Below are positions 26,797-35,404 of a stretch of DNA of 62,964 nt, piece after piece; the first letter of the stretch is position 1, and every line of letters begins with the position of its first letter. The notes beneath the pieces are model-generated. The model saw only the letters and a list, made by a program, of their open reading frames with translations. It did no database searches and was not told where the DNA came from. A program made the translations under genes and the position numbers. The DNA comes from Methylobacterium variabile (GTDB lineage Bacteria > Pseudomonadota > Alphaproteobacteria > Rhizobiales > Beijerinckiaceae), in the NCBI RefSeq assembly GCF_001043975.1, contig NZ_LABY01000046.1, forward strand, positions 1-62,964, given 5' to 3'.

Positions 26797-26851
26797 GCGG
26801 ACACGGCGTCGGCCTGCCCGCGCGGATCCGCCTGGAGCGAAAGGCCTCCGG

Positions 26852-26929
26852 TCAGGCGCTCAGCCCGAGGAGCACCACCAGGGCGATCCCGAGGGCGAGG
26901 CACGAGGCGGCGGCGAGCACGACGGGCAT
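26852..26929 (-). CDS. Candidate 25-residue single-pass membrane microprotein
   Basis: A minus-strand open frame of 25 codons, M-PVVLAAASCLALGIALVVLLG-LSA, is one long hydrophobic helix. GGAGA lies 8-9 bases upstream of the ATG. It sits alone between the chemoreceptor and the 63-residue gene. The composition is that of a transmembrane helix, and chance frames rarely combine this with a ribosome site. I cannot name a family. Confidence 0.4.
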   Translation of the reverse strand: MPVVLAAASCLALGIALVVLLGLSA

Positions 26930-27075
26930 CGGGAAGTCTCCAGGGAGCGGCGGCGGCGGTGATAGGGCCGGAGTGCGGCCTCACCGTGACCACGGGGCAG
27001 GAGCGGGCGGGCGGCCCGACTCGCCCCGGCAGGCATGTTCCTGTAGTATGCCTTCGCGCATAAACAGGGAGACCC

Positions 27076-27267
27076 ATGCATCTCGTCGTGACGGCCCACA
27101 CCCCGGACGGGCACCTCTCGTACCAGCGTACCTCGCCCGAGGCAGCGCTGGAGAAGGCCGACGAACTCGCGGCGGATGGCCACGAGCGCGTCGTCATCAC
27201 CGATATCACCGGCCGCGACTACGAGCCCGGCGAGTTCGACAGCCTGTTCGTGCATCCGGGCCGCTGA
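27076..27267 (+). CDS. Small conserved-looking cytosolic protein
   Basis: A 63-residue acidic protein. The ATG at 27076 follows AGGGAGACCC, a strong ribosome site. It reads MHLVVTAHTPDGHLSYQRTS, a helix (PEAALEKADELAADGHE), then a strand RVVITDITGRDYEPGEFDSLF. The layout is strand-helix-strand without catalytic residues, signal peptide or membrane segment. I do not recognise the family. Codon composition is like that of the neighbours, so I consider it real. Confidence 0.65.
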   Translation: MHLVVTAHTPDGHLSYQRTSPEAALEKADELAADGHERVVITDITGRDYEPGEFDSLFVHPGR

Positions 27268-27287
27268 GGCGGCGCCGGATCCCGGCC

Positions 27288-27524
27288 TCAGGCCTCCAGG
27301 GCCAGGGAGGTCCTGGCCTGCGCGGCCTCGGCCAGCGCCAGCCGGGCCATGGCCAGCGGCCGGGCCGGGAACGCGATGATCTGGCACCGGCTCTCCGACT
27401 CCGCCGCGTCGGCCCGGCGGCGGGCCGTGCGTTCGCAGGCACCGGCGACCGCGAGCTTCGTGCGCCGCGAGTACCCGCGGCGGCGCAGCCAAGCCGGAAT
27501 CGGAAGGGACATTTTCTTCGACAT
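27288..27524 (-). CDS. Hypothetical small basic protein
   Basis: A 78-residue Arg/Ala-rich protein, MSKKMSLPIPAWLRRRGYSR, with two predicted helices, the second being ARPLAMARLALAEAAQARTSLA. No family, signal peptide or catalytic motif is recognised. The ribosome site is weak. It converges with the 63-residue gene, with 20 bases between the stops. The N-terminal 'LRRRGYSRRTKLAVAGACERTARRRA' stretch is very basic and could touch nucleic acid or ribosome, but that is speculation. Confidence 0.45.
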   Translation of the reverse strand: MSKKMSLPIPAWLRRRGYSRRTKLAVAGACERTARRRADAAESESRCQIIAFPARPLAMARLALAEAAQARTSLALEA

Positions 27525-27678
27525 CGTCCGTGAGCCGGGAAGGAGGACAAGGGCCTAAGGACAAACACGGATGCGGAATGCGGGAAACGCCCGGATGTCT
27601 CATTCTCTTGCCTGAGCGTCCCGTCCGCCCAGGACGGCACCTTGATACCGGCCGCTGGTGCCTAAATATCATTCCCCC

Positions 27679-29346
27679 TCAGGCTTCGGCCCGCCGGCGC
27701 CGGGCGGTCAGCCGCCGCAGCCGCGCCAGGGCGGCCGGGGGCAGGAAGCACGCCAGCGTGCTGCGCGCGAGCCGGGCCCCGCATCCCGACGATGCCCCGG
27801 CCGCTCCCGCGAGCGCCAGCCACAGCCGCAGCCGGGCCGTCAGGGGATAGATCCGCAGCTGCTGGGCGATCGCCTGCTCCGGAGCGTGGCCCTGGAGGCA
27901 GACCTGCGGCACGACCAGGTCGACCGGATCGAAGGCCGGCGCGTCGTCGGGCCGGGGCGCCCGGAACGGGCCGTGCTCCCGCGCCGCGACGGCGTAGGCG
28001 TGCTCCAGGGCCGTCTGCCACCCCTGTCCCGTGTGGGCGGCGGCGATCGAGGCCCGGGTGCGCAGCCCGAGGGCGCGCCGCTCCGCCCCGTCCGCCAGCA
28101 GGCTGCCTAGGATCGCGTGGTACTCGGGCCAGTTGCCGGCCCGCCGCAGGCAGCCGGTCAGCCCGGGCATGTCGGCCCCGAAGATCTCGGCCTCGGGCGC
28201 GTGCGGAAAGCAGCTCACCAGGGGCAGGCCCCGGCTCCCGGCCTCGAGCAGGGAGGTGATCGACACGAAGGGGAACGAGTCGACGTAGATGTCGGCCGCG
28301 TCGTAGAACAGGCCGGTGTCGGGCCGCTCGTCGAGGGCGACGATCCGTCCCCCGGTCCGCCGCACGGCGTCCTGCCAGTCGGGCCTCGGGCCCGCGCCGA
28401 CCACCACCAGGATCGCCTCCGGATCGGCCTCCAGCACCGGCCGGTGCAGCTCGGCGAAGTTCGGCCCGCCGGGCGCTCCGAACTTCGCGCCACGGGCGAT
28501 GCTCAGGAGGATCCGCGCCCCGGCCGGGAGGCCGAGGGCCCGGCGCGCCTCGATCTGCGGGCCGACCTCCGGCGCCTCCTCGAGCAGGGTCGGCAGCAGG
28601 GGGTTGCGGGCCGGGTCGACGTCGCGCCGGCGGCGGGCGAGGCGCTGGCCGGATTCGCGCATGCTCGCCACCGCGGTGGCCGCCGAGAGGCCGAGCCGGA
28701 ACTTGTGGTCGCCGTGATCGACGAACAGGATCGGCGGCGAGCGGGCCGGATCGGCGAAGGCGAGGAGCGGCACGGCGTCCTGCTCGGTGTGCAGCACCGC
28801 CACGTCCGCCTCCCGGCCGAGCGCCGCGAGCTGCCGGGCCCGGGCCAGCAGGCCCGCCCCGTCGAGGCGGTGGATCGCGCCGCCGCTCGCCAGCACCGCC
28901 GCGACCAGGGGCGCCGGGAGTGGCGCGCCGTCCTGGCGGGTGAGTGCCACGGAGTGCCGCCGCCCGCGGTCCTGCGCGATCCAGCGCCAGGCCATGCGGG
29001 TGCTGCCGCCGACCGCGCCCGCCTCGGTGCAGACGTGCAGGACCTCGGTGGGTTCGGGGCGCGGCGGCCCGTGCGGCGCCGCCGGGCGCTCGAGGCGCCG
29101 GCCCAGGGTCGTCACCAGCCGCTCGAGTTCGGGGCTGGAGAACAGGCCGCAATGGTTGGCCATCGCGAAGGCCGCCGCCGCCTCGCACAGGACGGCCGCC
29201 CGCTCGTCCCGTCCCTCCGCCGCCGCGCGGCGCGCCCGGGCGAGGAGGTGGCGGAAATCCACGAGGTTGCGCGCCAGCGCCGCCCGCAGGCGCCGCTCCT
29301 CCGGGTCGCCGCCGGCGCCCGCTCCCGCCCGGAACGCTTCTGTCAT
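27679..29346 (-). CDS. Glycosyltransferase-like protein (GT-B/group 1 type)
   Basis: A 555-residue protein. The first 100 residues are an Ala/Arg-rich helical region. A GT-B-like core follows: VLHVCTEAGAVGGSTRMAWRW (about 101), a middle strand-rich region, LVVVGAGPRPDW, then the donor-site part IYVDSFPFVSITSLLEAGSRGLPLVSCF, where the Glu in LLEAG is typical of nucleotide-sugar binding in GT4-like enzymes. The C-terminal 90 residues are basic. No signal peptide is seen. It is divergent from a GT2 glycosyltransferase gene, so the pair may serve the same surface polysaccharide. Sugar and acceptor are unknown. Confidence 0.7.
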   Translation of the reverse strand: MTEAFRAGAGAGGDPEERRLRAALARNLVDFRHLLARARRAAAEGRDERAAVLCEAAAAFAMANHCGLFSSPELERLVTTLGRRLERPAAPHGPPRPEPTEVLHVCTEAGAVGGSTRMAWRWIAQDRGRRHSVALTRQDGAPLPAPLVAAVLASGGAIHRLDGAGLLARARQLAALGREADVAVLHTEQDAVPLLAFADPARSPPILFVDHGDHKFRLGLSAATAVASMRESGQRLARRRRDVDPARNPLLPTLLEEAPEVGPQIEARRALGLPAGARILLSIARGAKFGAPGGPNFAELHRPVLEADPEAILVVVGAGPRPDWQDAVRRTGGRIVALDERPDTGLFYDAADIYVDSFPFVSITSLLEAGSRGLPLVSCFPHAPEAEIFGADMPGLTGCLRRAGNWPEYHAILGSLLADGAERRALGLRTRASIAAAHTGQGWQTALEHAYAVAAREHGPFRAPRPDDAPAFDPVDLVVPQVCLQGHAPEQAIAQQLRIYPLTARLRLWLALAGAAGASSGCGARLARSTLACFLPPAALARLRRLTARRRRAEA

Positions 29347-29561
29347 CGCGAGACGCCTCCTGCAGCCGTCAGGCTAGCGGAGGCTCCCGACCGCAAAAGC
29401 GCCGCCTTCGGCCAGGGACGCCCTCCGCCGATAGCCGTAGGCTACAGCCCCCAGGGCCGGAGGCGCCAGCGCCGGAAGGGGCGGATCCGGCGCGCGCACC
29501 GGTTTGATAAGCAGGGACGCGATGCGGCGCGGCCCCGGCGCGCCGACCCGGGAGGCCGACC

Positions 29562-30494
29562 GTGCTGCCGCTCATCTCCGTCGTGATCCCGCTCTACCAG
29601 AAGGCGGACGTGATCGCCGAGACCGTCGAGGCGGTGCTCCGCCAGACCTACGCCCATTTCGAGCTGATCGTCGTCGACGACGGCTCGACCGATGGCGGCG
29701 GCGACATCGTGGCGGCCTTCTCCGACCGGCGCATCCGCGTGGTGCGCCAGCCCAACGGAGGCGAGGCGGCGGCCCGCAACCGCGGCATCGCCGAGGCCCG
29801 GACCGACTGGATCGCCTTCCTGGACGCCGACGACCTCTGGGCCGGCCGCCACCTCGAGAACCTCGTGGCCGCCGCCGTCCAGGGCGACGCGGTCCTGGTG
29901 TTCAGCAACTACCTGCTCGCCAGCCGCGCCGCGCCGGTGCTGCCGGCGCACGTGCCGGCTCAGCGCACCGACGACTTCTTCGCCTTCGCGCTCGCGAACT
30001 ACCCCTACGCCGTGCATCCGAGCGCGGTGATGATCGAGCGGGCCGCCCTGCGGCGGGCCGGCCTGTTCCCCCTGGGCGCCACGATGGGTGGCGACACCGA
30101 CACCTTCTGCCGCCTCGCCCTCGAGGGCGCCTTCCGCTACGTGGCGGAGCCGACCGCCGTCTACCGCGACGGTCATCCGACCAGCGTGCTGGCCCACCAG
30201 CTGCGCAAGCGGCCGCTGCCGCCGCCCTTCGACCGGACGCTGACGGCCCTCCTGCGCCACGGCGCCGTCCCGTCCCGTCTGGTCCGTTCCGCCGGCCGCT
30301 ACCGCAACTTCCTGATGCTCGAATACGCCCGCCAGCTCCTGGATTTCGGCGACCCGGAGGCGGCCCGGGACATCCTGCGCCGGCACTGCCGCCTCGCCGA
30401 CGACCCCGTGCGCTACGCCAAGCGCTTCCTGCGCACCTGGTCCTTCGGCCACCGGCTCTACGCGCTGTCGCGGCAGGTCGTGCCGCAGCGGTGA
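29562..30494 (+). CDS. GT2-family glycosyltransferase
   Basis: A 310-residue family 2 (GT-A) glycosyltransferase. The N-terminal nucleotide-binding half has ISVVIPLYQKADVIAETVEAVLRQTY, then IVVDDGSTDGGGDI, QPNGGEAAARNRGIAEA and the metal-binding WIAFLDADDLW (DxD-type, about residues 85-95). The acceptor half contains GDTDTFCRLALEG. The GTG at 29562 follows GGGAGGCCGACC. It should act in the cytosol on surface polysaccharide or lipid-linked sugars. It is divergent from the other glycosyltransferase gene. Confidence 0.9.
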   Translation: MLPLISVVIPLYQKADVIAETVEAVLRQTYAHFELIVVDDGSTDGGGDIVAAFSDRRIRVVRQPNGGEAAARNRGIAEARTDWIAFLDADDLWAGRHLENLVAAAVQGDAVLVFSNYLLASRAAPVLPAHVPAQRTDDFFAFALANYPYAVHPSAVMIERAALRRAGLFPLGATMGGDTDTFCRLALEGAFRYVAEPTAVYRDGHPTSVLAHQLRKRPLPPPFDRTLTALLRHGAVPSRLVRSAGRYRNFLMLEYARQLLDFGDPEAARDILRRHCRLADDPVRYAKRFLRTWSFGHRLYALSRQVVPQR

Positions 30495-30665
30495 AACTCC
30501 TGGCTGCGGACGGGAGCGGAGCCGCCGATCGCTCCCGCGCCGCGCAAGGACCATCCCGGGGCCGCCTGAGCCCCGACTGACCATGGAGGGAATGAGACCC
30601 GCACTCGCCCGGCCCCGGCGCCCGCCCCCGCGCGGCGCCGGAAAACTCCTGTGCCCATCCCATAC

Positions 30666-30709
30666 CTGTCCCAATTGACGGACAGCAAGCTGTCTGCATA
30701 ATCGGACAG
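30666..30709 (+). promoter_or_regulatory. Tandem palindromic operator overlapping a sigma70-like promoter
   Basis: Two copies of CTGTC-N10-GACAG (30666-30685 and 30690-30709) are separated by 4 bases, so four alternating half-sites occupy 44 bp. TTGACG (30675-30680) and ATAATC (30698-30703) are spaced by 17 bases and lie inside the array, giving a good -35/-10 pair. The downstream gene encodes a GntR/UTRA repressor that starts at 30770. Binding here would block RNA polymerase, so autoregulation of the whole downstream gene set is likely. Confidence 0.7.
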
Positions 30710-30769
30710 GTGAGCGCCCGTCGATTCCTCGCGGGCGGCTCATGCAAGCCACGAGCCAGGGATGGCCCC

Positions 30770-31591
30770 GTGACCTCCGCGATCGAGCCCCACAAGGCGC
30801 GCCGGCTCTACCTGCTGCTGCGCGACCAGATCTCCAGCGGCCGGCTGCCGCCCGGCGCGCGCCTGCCGGGCGAGCCGGTGCTCGCCGCCGAGCACGGGCT
30901 GGCGCGGGTGACGGTGCGGCGCGCCCTCGACCTGCTGGCGAGCGAGGGGCTGGTGCGCCGGCGCGCGGGGTCGGGCACCTTCGTGCAGGGGCCGGCGGGC
31001 GCCCGACCCGTGGTCGGCGACCTGCCGAACCTGCTCTCGGGGCTGATCGCCATGGGGCGGGCCACGGGCGTGCGGATCCTGTCGTTCGAGTACGTCGCGG
31101 CCCCGACGCCGATCGCCGAGGCGCTGCTGCTCGAGCCCGGCGAGCGGGTGCAGCGCTCGGTCCGGGTCCGGCTGATCGACGGACAGCCCTTCTCCTACCT
31201 CACCACCCACGTCCCCGAGCGGGTCGGCCTGTCCTACTCGGAGGCGGACCTCGCGGCGACGCCGCTGCTGTCCCTGATGGAGCGCTCCGGCGTCACCGCC
31301 GACCGGGCCACCCAGGCGATCGGCGCGACCCTGGCGGGTCCCGAGGTGGCGCAGGCCCTCGACCTCGAGGTCGGCTCGGCCCTGATCGACCTGACCCGGG
31401 TGGTGTTCGATCCCTCCGGCCGCGGCGTCGAGCACCTGCACGCCCTCTACCGGCCGGACCGCTACGCCTTCCAGATGGATCTCGTCCGCACCGGCGACGC
31501 CGGGGAGCGGCGCTGGACCCCGGCGGTCCCCCGCCCGGTCAAGGCCGAGATCAAGTCCCGTCCCGCCGCCCACAGGAGACCCGCGCCGTGA
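30770..31591 (+). CDS. GntR-family (HutC/UTRA) transcriptional regulator
   Basis: A 273-residue regulator. The N-terminal winged helix-turn-helix has ARRLYLLLRDQISSGRLPPG, LPGEPVLAAEHGLARVTVRRAL and LVRRRAGSGTFV. The C-terminal UTRA effector domain (about 95-240) contains ERVQRSVRVRLIDGQPFSYL and LTRVVFDPSGRGVEHLHALYRPDRY. The GTG at 30770 is chosen because AGGGA precedes it; an earlier in-frame start adds 20 residues. Its stop overlaps the next gene's start (GTGA). As first gene of the island it probably senses the imported substrate or an intermediate and controls the operon from the tandem palindromes upstream. Confidence 0.92.
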   Translation: MTSAIEPHKARRLYLLLRDQISSGRLPPGARLPGEPVLAAEHGLARVTVRRALDLLASEGLVRRRAGSGTFVQGPAGARPVVGDLPNLLSGLIAMGRATGVRILSFEYVAAPTPIAEALLLEPGERVQRSVRVRLIDGQPFSYLTTHVPERVGLSYSEADLAATPLLSLMERSGVTADRATQAIGATLAGPEVAQALDLEVGSALIDLTRVVFDPSGRGVEHLHALYRPDRYAFQMDLVRTGDAGERRWTPAVPRPVKAEIKSRPAAHRRPAP

Positions 31592-32805
31592 TCCCGACCC
31601 TCTCTCCGTCCCGCCGCGCCGTCCTGCGCAACGGCCTCGCCGCGACGTCCCTGGTGGCGATGCCCGCGGTCCTGCGGGCGCAGGGCTCGGCGGTGAAGCT
31701 CGGCATCATCCAGCCGGTGACGGGGGCGCTGGCCAACGACGGCGACCTCGGCAAGCTCGGCGCCGAACTCGCGGTGCAGGACATCAACGCGGCCGGCGGC
31801 CTGAAAGGCTTAGGCGGCGCCAAGCTCGAGCTCGTCTTCGCCGACAGCCGCTCCAACCCCGAGACGGCGGCCCAGGAGACCGAGCGCCTCAACGGCGAGG
31901 GCGTCGCGGCGATCGTCGGCGGCTTCGCCAGCGGGCTCTGCGCCACCGCGAGCCAGGCGGCGTCGCGCTACGACCTGCCCTACCTGATCGACGTCGGCGT
32001 CGCCGACCAGCTGACGCAGCGCGGCCTCAAGAACACCTTCCGGTTCTCGCCGAGCTTCGGCATGGTGACGAAGAGCGCGCTGGAGCGCCTCGTGGCGCTG
32101 AACGACGGCGCCGGAAAGCCGGCCCGCACGGTGGTGATCGTGCACGAGGACGGCCTGTTCGGCTCCGGCCTCGCCAAGTTGCTCCAGGCGGAGCTGCCGA
32201 AGCTCGGCTTCGAGATCCTCGAGACCGTCTCGCATCCGAGCCCGGCCCGCGACATGGCGAACGTCGTGCTGCGCATCCGCTCGCTCCAGCCCGACCTCGT
32301 CATCCCGTCGAACTACTACGGCGAGTTCGTGCTCCTCGCCCGCACGCTGCTCCAGCAGCGCGTCCGGCCGAAGGGGATCTACGCGATCCTCGGCGGCGGC
32401 GCCTCCTCCCTGCGCTTCGTGAAGGAGTTCCCGCAGGCCGCCGAGGGCGTGATGGACTGCAACCACTGGCCCGACCCGAAGAACCCGCTGACCGCCGACC
32501 TGCGCCGCCGCACCGAGGCGACGGGCCGCGCCTTCGCCTACAACGTGCCGATGAACTACTCCGCCGTGCGGCTGATGGCCGAGGCGATCGAGAAGGCCGG
32601 CGCGCCCGACCGCCTCAAGATCATCGAGGCCCTGTCGACCCAGAGCCTTGCCAGCGGCGTGATGCCCTACGGCCAGTCGAAGTTCGCGAACGGCCAGAAC
32701 ACCAGCGCCGTGCCGCTCAACACGCAAGTGCAGGGCGGCGACGTCAAGGTGATCGCGCCGGAGGCCTTCGCCGAGGCCAAGGCGAACTTCCCCCTGAAGG
32801 CGTGA
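31588..32805 (+). CDS. livK: Liv-type ABC substrate-binding protein (system 1)
   Basis: A 405-residue periplasmic binding protein (Peripla_BP_6). The GTG at 31588 overlaps the gntR stop by 4 bases and has AGGAG upstream. The N-terminus is a Tat-like signal (SRRAVLRNGLAATSLVAMPAVLRA). The mature chain begins VKLGIIQPVTGALANDGDLGK and has AQETERLNGEGVAAIVGGFAS and VVIVHEDGLFGSGLAKLL, all typical of the family. The symbol names the transporter type only. The ligand is unlikely to be leucine, given the catabolic genes downstream; a cyclic amide, imide or carboxylate is more plausible. Confidence 0.9.
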   Translation: MIPTLSPSRRAVLRNGLAATSLVAMPAVLRAQGSAVKLGIIQPVTGALANDGDLGKLGAELAVQDINAAGGLKGLGGAKLELVFADSRSNPETAAQETERLNGEGVAAIVGGFASGLCATASQAASRYDLPYLIDVGVADQLTQRGLKNTFRFSPSFGMVTKSALERLVALNDGAGKPARTVVIVHEDGLFGSGLAKLLQAELPKLGFEILETVSHPSPARDMANVVLRIRSLQPDLVIPSNYYGEFVLLARTLLQQRVRPKGIYAILGGGASSLRFVKEFPQAAEGVMDCNHWPDPKNPLTADLRRRTEATGRAFAYNVPMNYSAVRLMAEAIEKAGAPDRLKIIEALSTQSLASGVMPYGQSKFANGQNTSAVPLNTQVQGGDVKVIAPEAFAEAKANFPLKA

Positions 32806-32807
32806 CC

Positions 32808-33680
32808 ATGTACGCGCCCCAGATCCTGATCGAGGCGGCCCTCAACGGCCTGATGACGGGGGCGGTCTACGCCCTCATCGCCCTCGGGCTGACCCTGGTC
32901 TACGGGGTGCTGCACATCATCAACTTCGCGCACGGGGCGCTCCTCACCGTCGCGATGTTCGCGGTCTGGGGCGCCTTCGCGCTGTTCCACGTCGATCCCT
33001 ACCTGGCGATGCTCGGGATCGTGCCGCTGATGTTCGGCGCCGGCTACGCGCTCCAGCGCTTCGTCATCGGGCCCGCGAGCCACGGCAGCGACAACAACGT
33101 GCTGCTCGTCACCCTCGGCCTGTCGATCGTGCTCGAGAACGCGCTGCTCGCGCTGTTTCGCTCCGACACGCGGGCGCTCGATTCGGACGCCGCCCTCCAG
33201 GTGGTGGAGCTCGGTCCCCTGCTCCTCTCGACGCCGCGGCTGATCGGCTTCGTGGCGGCCCTCGCGGTCACCGGGCTGCTCTGGCTCCTCCTCGAGCGCA
33301 CCGATACCGGCCGGGCGATCCGGGCGGTGGCGCGGGAGAAGCTCGGCGCGCGCCTCGTCGGCATCGAGGTCGACCACGTCTACGCCGTCACCTTCGGGCT
33401 CGGCTGCGCCTGCCTCGCCGTCGCCGCCTGCCTCCTGATGCCGACCTACTACGTCAACCCGCGCTCGGGCGCCGCCTTCGTGCTCGTCGCCTTCACCATC
33501 GTGGTGCTCGGCGGCATGGGGTCGATCGCCGGCGCGCTCGTCGGCGGCCTCGTCATCGGCGTGGTCGAGAGCTTCTCGGGCCTGCTGCTGGGCGACAGCC
33601 TCGGCCAGATCGGCATCTTCCTGATCTTCATCCTGGTGCTGCTGGTGCGCCCGACCGGCCTGTTCGGAGCCCGCGCATGA
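32808..33680 (+). CDS. livH: Liv-type ABC transporter permease LivH (system 1)
   Basis: A 290-residue inner-membrane permease with about eight hydrophobic helices. It starts MYAPQILIEAALNGLMTGAVYALIALGLTL, split by the family's GLxxGxxYALxAxGL motif, and continues with INFAHGALLTVAMF and the EAA-like ERTDTGRAIRAVAREK loop (about 165-180). The C-terminal VVLGGMGSIAGALVGGLVIGVVE is typical of LivH. I use the ATG at 32808, 7 bases after GAAGG; a GTG at 32802 overlaps the livK stop but is too close to that site. It overlaps livM by 4 bases. Confidence 0.92.
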   Translation: MYAPQILIEAALNGLMTGAVYALIALGLTLVYGVLHIINFAHGALLTVAMFAVWGAFALFHVDPYLAMLGIVPLMFGAGYALQRFVIGPASHGSDNNVLLVTLGLSIVLENALLALFRSDTRALDSDAALQVVELGPLLLSTPRLIGFVAALAVTGLLWLLLERTDTGRAIRAVAREKLGARLVGIEVDHVYAVTFGLGCACLAVAACLLMPTYYVNPRSGAAFVLVAFTIVVLGGMGSIAGALVGGLVIGVVESFSGLLLGDSLGQIGIFLIFILVLLVRPTGLFGARA

Positions 33681-34639
33681 ACGCCCGCGACCTCCTCCCC
33701 CTCGGGATCGCCCTGGCGCTCCTCGCCGCCCTGCCCTTCCTCGGGCTCTCCGGCAGCGTCCTCAACTTCCTCGTCACCACGCTGATCATCGCGCTCGCCG
33801 GCCTCGGCTGGAACGTGCTCGGCGGCTTCGGCGGCCAGTACTCCTTCGGCCACGCCGCCTTCTTCGGCACCGGCGCCTACGCCACCGCGGTGCTGCAGCT
33901 GAAGTTCGGCTGGAATGCCTGGGGCGCGCTCGCCGCCGGGATCGGGCTCGGCACGCTGGTGGGCCTCGCCATCGGCTACCTGAGCTTCCGGGCCGGCCTG
34001 CGCGGCTCGTACTTCGCCCTCGTGACGCTGGCCTTCGCCGAGGTGTTCCGCATCCTCGCCAACACCGCCGACATCACCGGCGGTGCGGCCGGCCTGCTCC
34101 TGAAGCTCCAGCCGGGCTTCGCGACGCTGCAATTCTCCGACCGGCGCGTCTTCTACCTCCTCGTCCTCGCCTTCGTCGGCCTGGCGCTCCTCGCCTCGCG
34201 CTGGCTCGAGCGCTCGCGCTTCGGCGCCCACCTGATCGCGGTGCGCGAGAACGAGGAGGCGGCCCGCGCGCTCGGGGTCGACGCCCTCTCGGTGAAGCTG
34301 CGCGCCATCGCGCTCTCGGCGGCGATCACCGCGGCGGCGGGCGGGCTCTACGTGCAGTACTTCCTCTACCTCGACGCGGGCGTGGCCTACGGCACCTGGA
34401 TCTCCGTCGAGGCGCTGCTCGCCCCGATCGTCGGCGGCATCGGCACCGCCTTCGGGCCCCTCGTCGGGGCGCTGGCGCTTCAGGGTCTCGGCGAGGTCAC
34501 CAAGCACCTCGCCGGCGGCATCCCGGGGGTCGATCTCGTGGTGTTCGGGGCCTGCCTGATCGCCGTCATCGCCTTCGCGCCGCAGGGCCTCCTCGGGCTG
34601 CGCGTCGCGCGCCGCCGGCGCGCCGCGGCGGGAGCCTGA
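33677..34639 (+). CDS. livM: Liv-type ABC transporter permease LivM (system 1)
   Basis: A 320-residue inner-membrane permease. Its core has GLGWNVLGGFGGQYSFGHAAFFGTGAYATAV (split around residue 50), the LivM signature of a 'GxxSFGHAAFFGxGAY' loop. SYLALVTLAFAEVFRI-like helices follow, then the coupling loop ERSRFGAHLIAVRENEEAARALGVD. GGIGTAFGPLVGAL completes the family pattern. The ATG overlaps the livH stop (ATGA) and GGAG precedes it. It forms the channel with LivH and docks LivG and LivF. Confidence 0.92.
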   Translation: MNARDLLPLGIALALLAALPFLGLSGSVLNFLVTTLIIALAGLGWNVLGGFGGQYSFGHAAFFGTGAYATAVLQLKFGWNAWGALAAGIGLGTLVGLAIGYLSFRAGLRGSYFALVTLAFAEVFRILANTADITGGAAGLLLKLQPGFATLQFSDRRVFYLLVLAFVGLALLASRWLERSRFGAHLIAVRENEEAARALGVDALSVKLRAIALSAAITAAAGGLYVQYFLYLDAGVAYGTWISVEALLAPIVGGIGTAFGPLVGALALQGLGEVTKHLAGGIPGVDLVVFGACLIAVIAFAPQGLLGLRVARRRRAAAGA

Positions 34640-34642
34640 CCG

Positions 34643-35404
34643 ATGCTCGCCGTCGATTCCCTCACCAAGCGCTTCCAGGGCCTCGTCGCGGTCAACCAGG
34701 CCTCGCTCACCGTCCCGGCCGGCTCGATCACCGGGCTCATCGGCCCGAACGGCGCCGGCAAGACCACCCTGTTCGGCATGATCTCGGGCTTCCTCGCCCC
34801 GAGCGAGGGCCGGGTGCTGTTCGAGGGGCAGGACGTGACCGGGGAGGCGCCGCATCTGCGGGCGCGCCGCGGCATCGCCCGCACGTTCCAGATCGTGCAG
34901 CCCTTCGCCGGGCTGACGGTGGCCGAGAACATCGCCGTCGGCGCCTACCTGCGCCACCCGCGCCGCGCGGACGCCGTCGCCAAGGCCCGCGAGGTCGGGA
35001 CCCGGGTGGGCCTGGGCGACCAGCTCGACAAGCCGGCCGCCGACCTCACCGTCGCCGGGCGCAAGCGCCTGGAGGTGGCCCGGGCCCTCGCCACCGAGCC
35101 CCGCCTCCTCCTCCTCGACGAGGTGCTGGCCGGGCTCAACCCGTCGGAGATCCGCGACATCCTGCCGGTGGTGCGGGCGATCCGCGACGGCGGCGTCACC
35201 ATCCTGATGATCGAGCACATCATGCAGGCGGTGATGACCCTGTGCGAGGAGGTCTACGTCCTCGCCGAGGGCCGGATGGTGGCGTCGGGGCCGCCGCGCC
35301 AGGTCTGCGCCGATCCGCAGGTCATCGAGGCCTATCTCGGCAAGGGCGCGGCCGCCCGCATGACGGCGCAAGGCTCCACCAGTGACGAGGTCGCGCATGC
35401 TTGA
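34643..35404 (+). CDS. livG: Liv-type ABC transporter ATPase LivG (system 1)
   Basis: A 253-residue ATPase. Walker A is GPNGAGKTT (about residue 34), the Q-loop region follows at ISGFLAPSEG, Walker B is LLLLDEVLAGLNPSEI (about 155), and the switch His is in LMIEHIMQAVM. The ABC signature region reads LTVAGRKRLEVARAL, so the usual YGQQR-type residues of LivG are replaced by VAGRK, a noticeable deviation. The ATG lies 3 bases after the livM stop with GGGAG upstream. The C-terminal extension and length fit LivG. Confidence 0.9.
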   Translation: MLAVDSLTKRFQGLVAVNQASLTVPAGSITGLIGPNGAGKTTLFGMISGFLAPSEGRVLFEGQDVTGEAPHLRARRGIARTFQIVQPFAGLTVAENIAVGAYLRHPRRADAVAKAREVGTRVGLGDQLDKPAADLTVAGRKRLEVARALATEPRLLLLDEVLAGLNPSEIRDILPVVRAIRDGGVTILMIEHIMQAVMTLCEEVYVLAEGRMVASGPPRQVCADPQVIEAYLGKGAAARMTAQGSTSDEVAHA

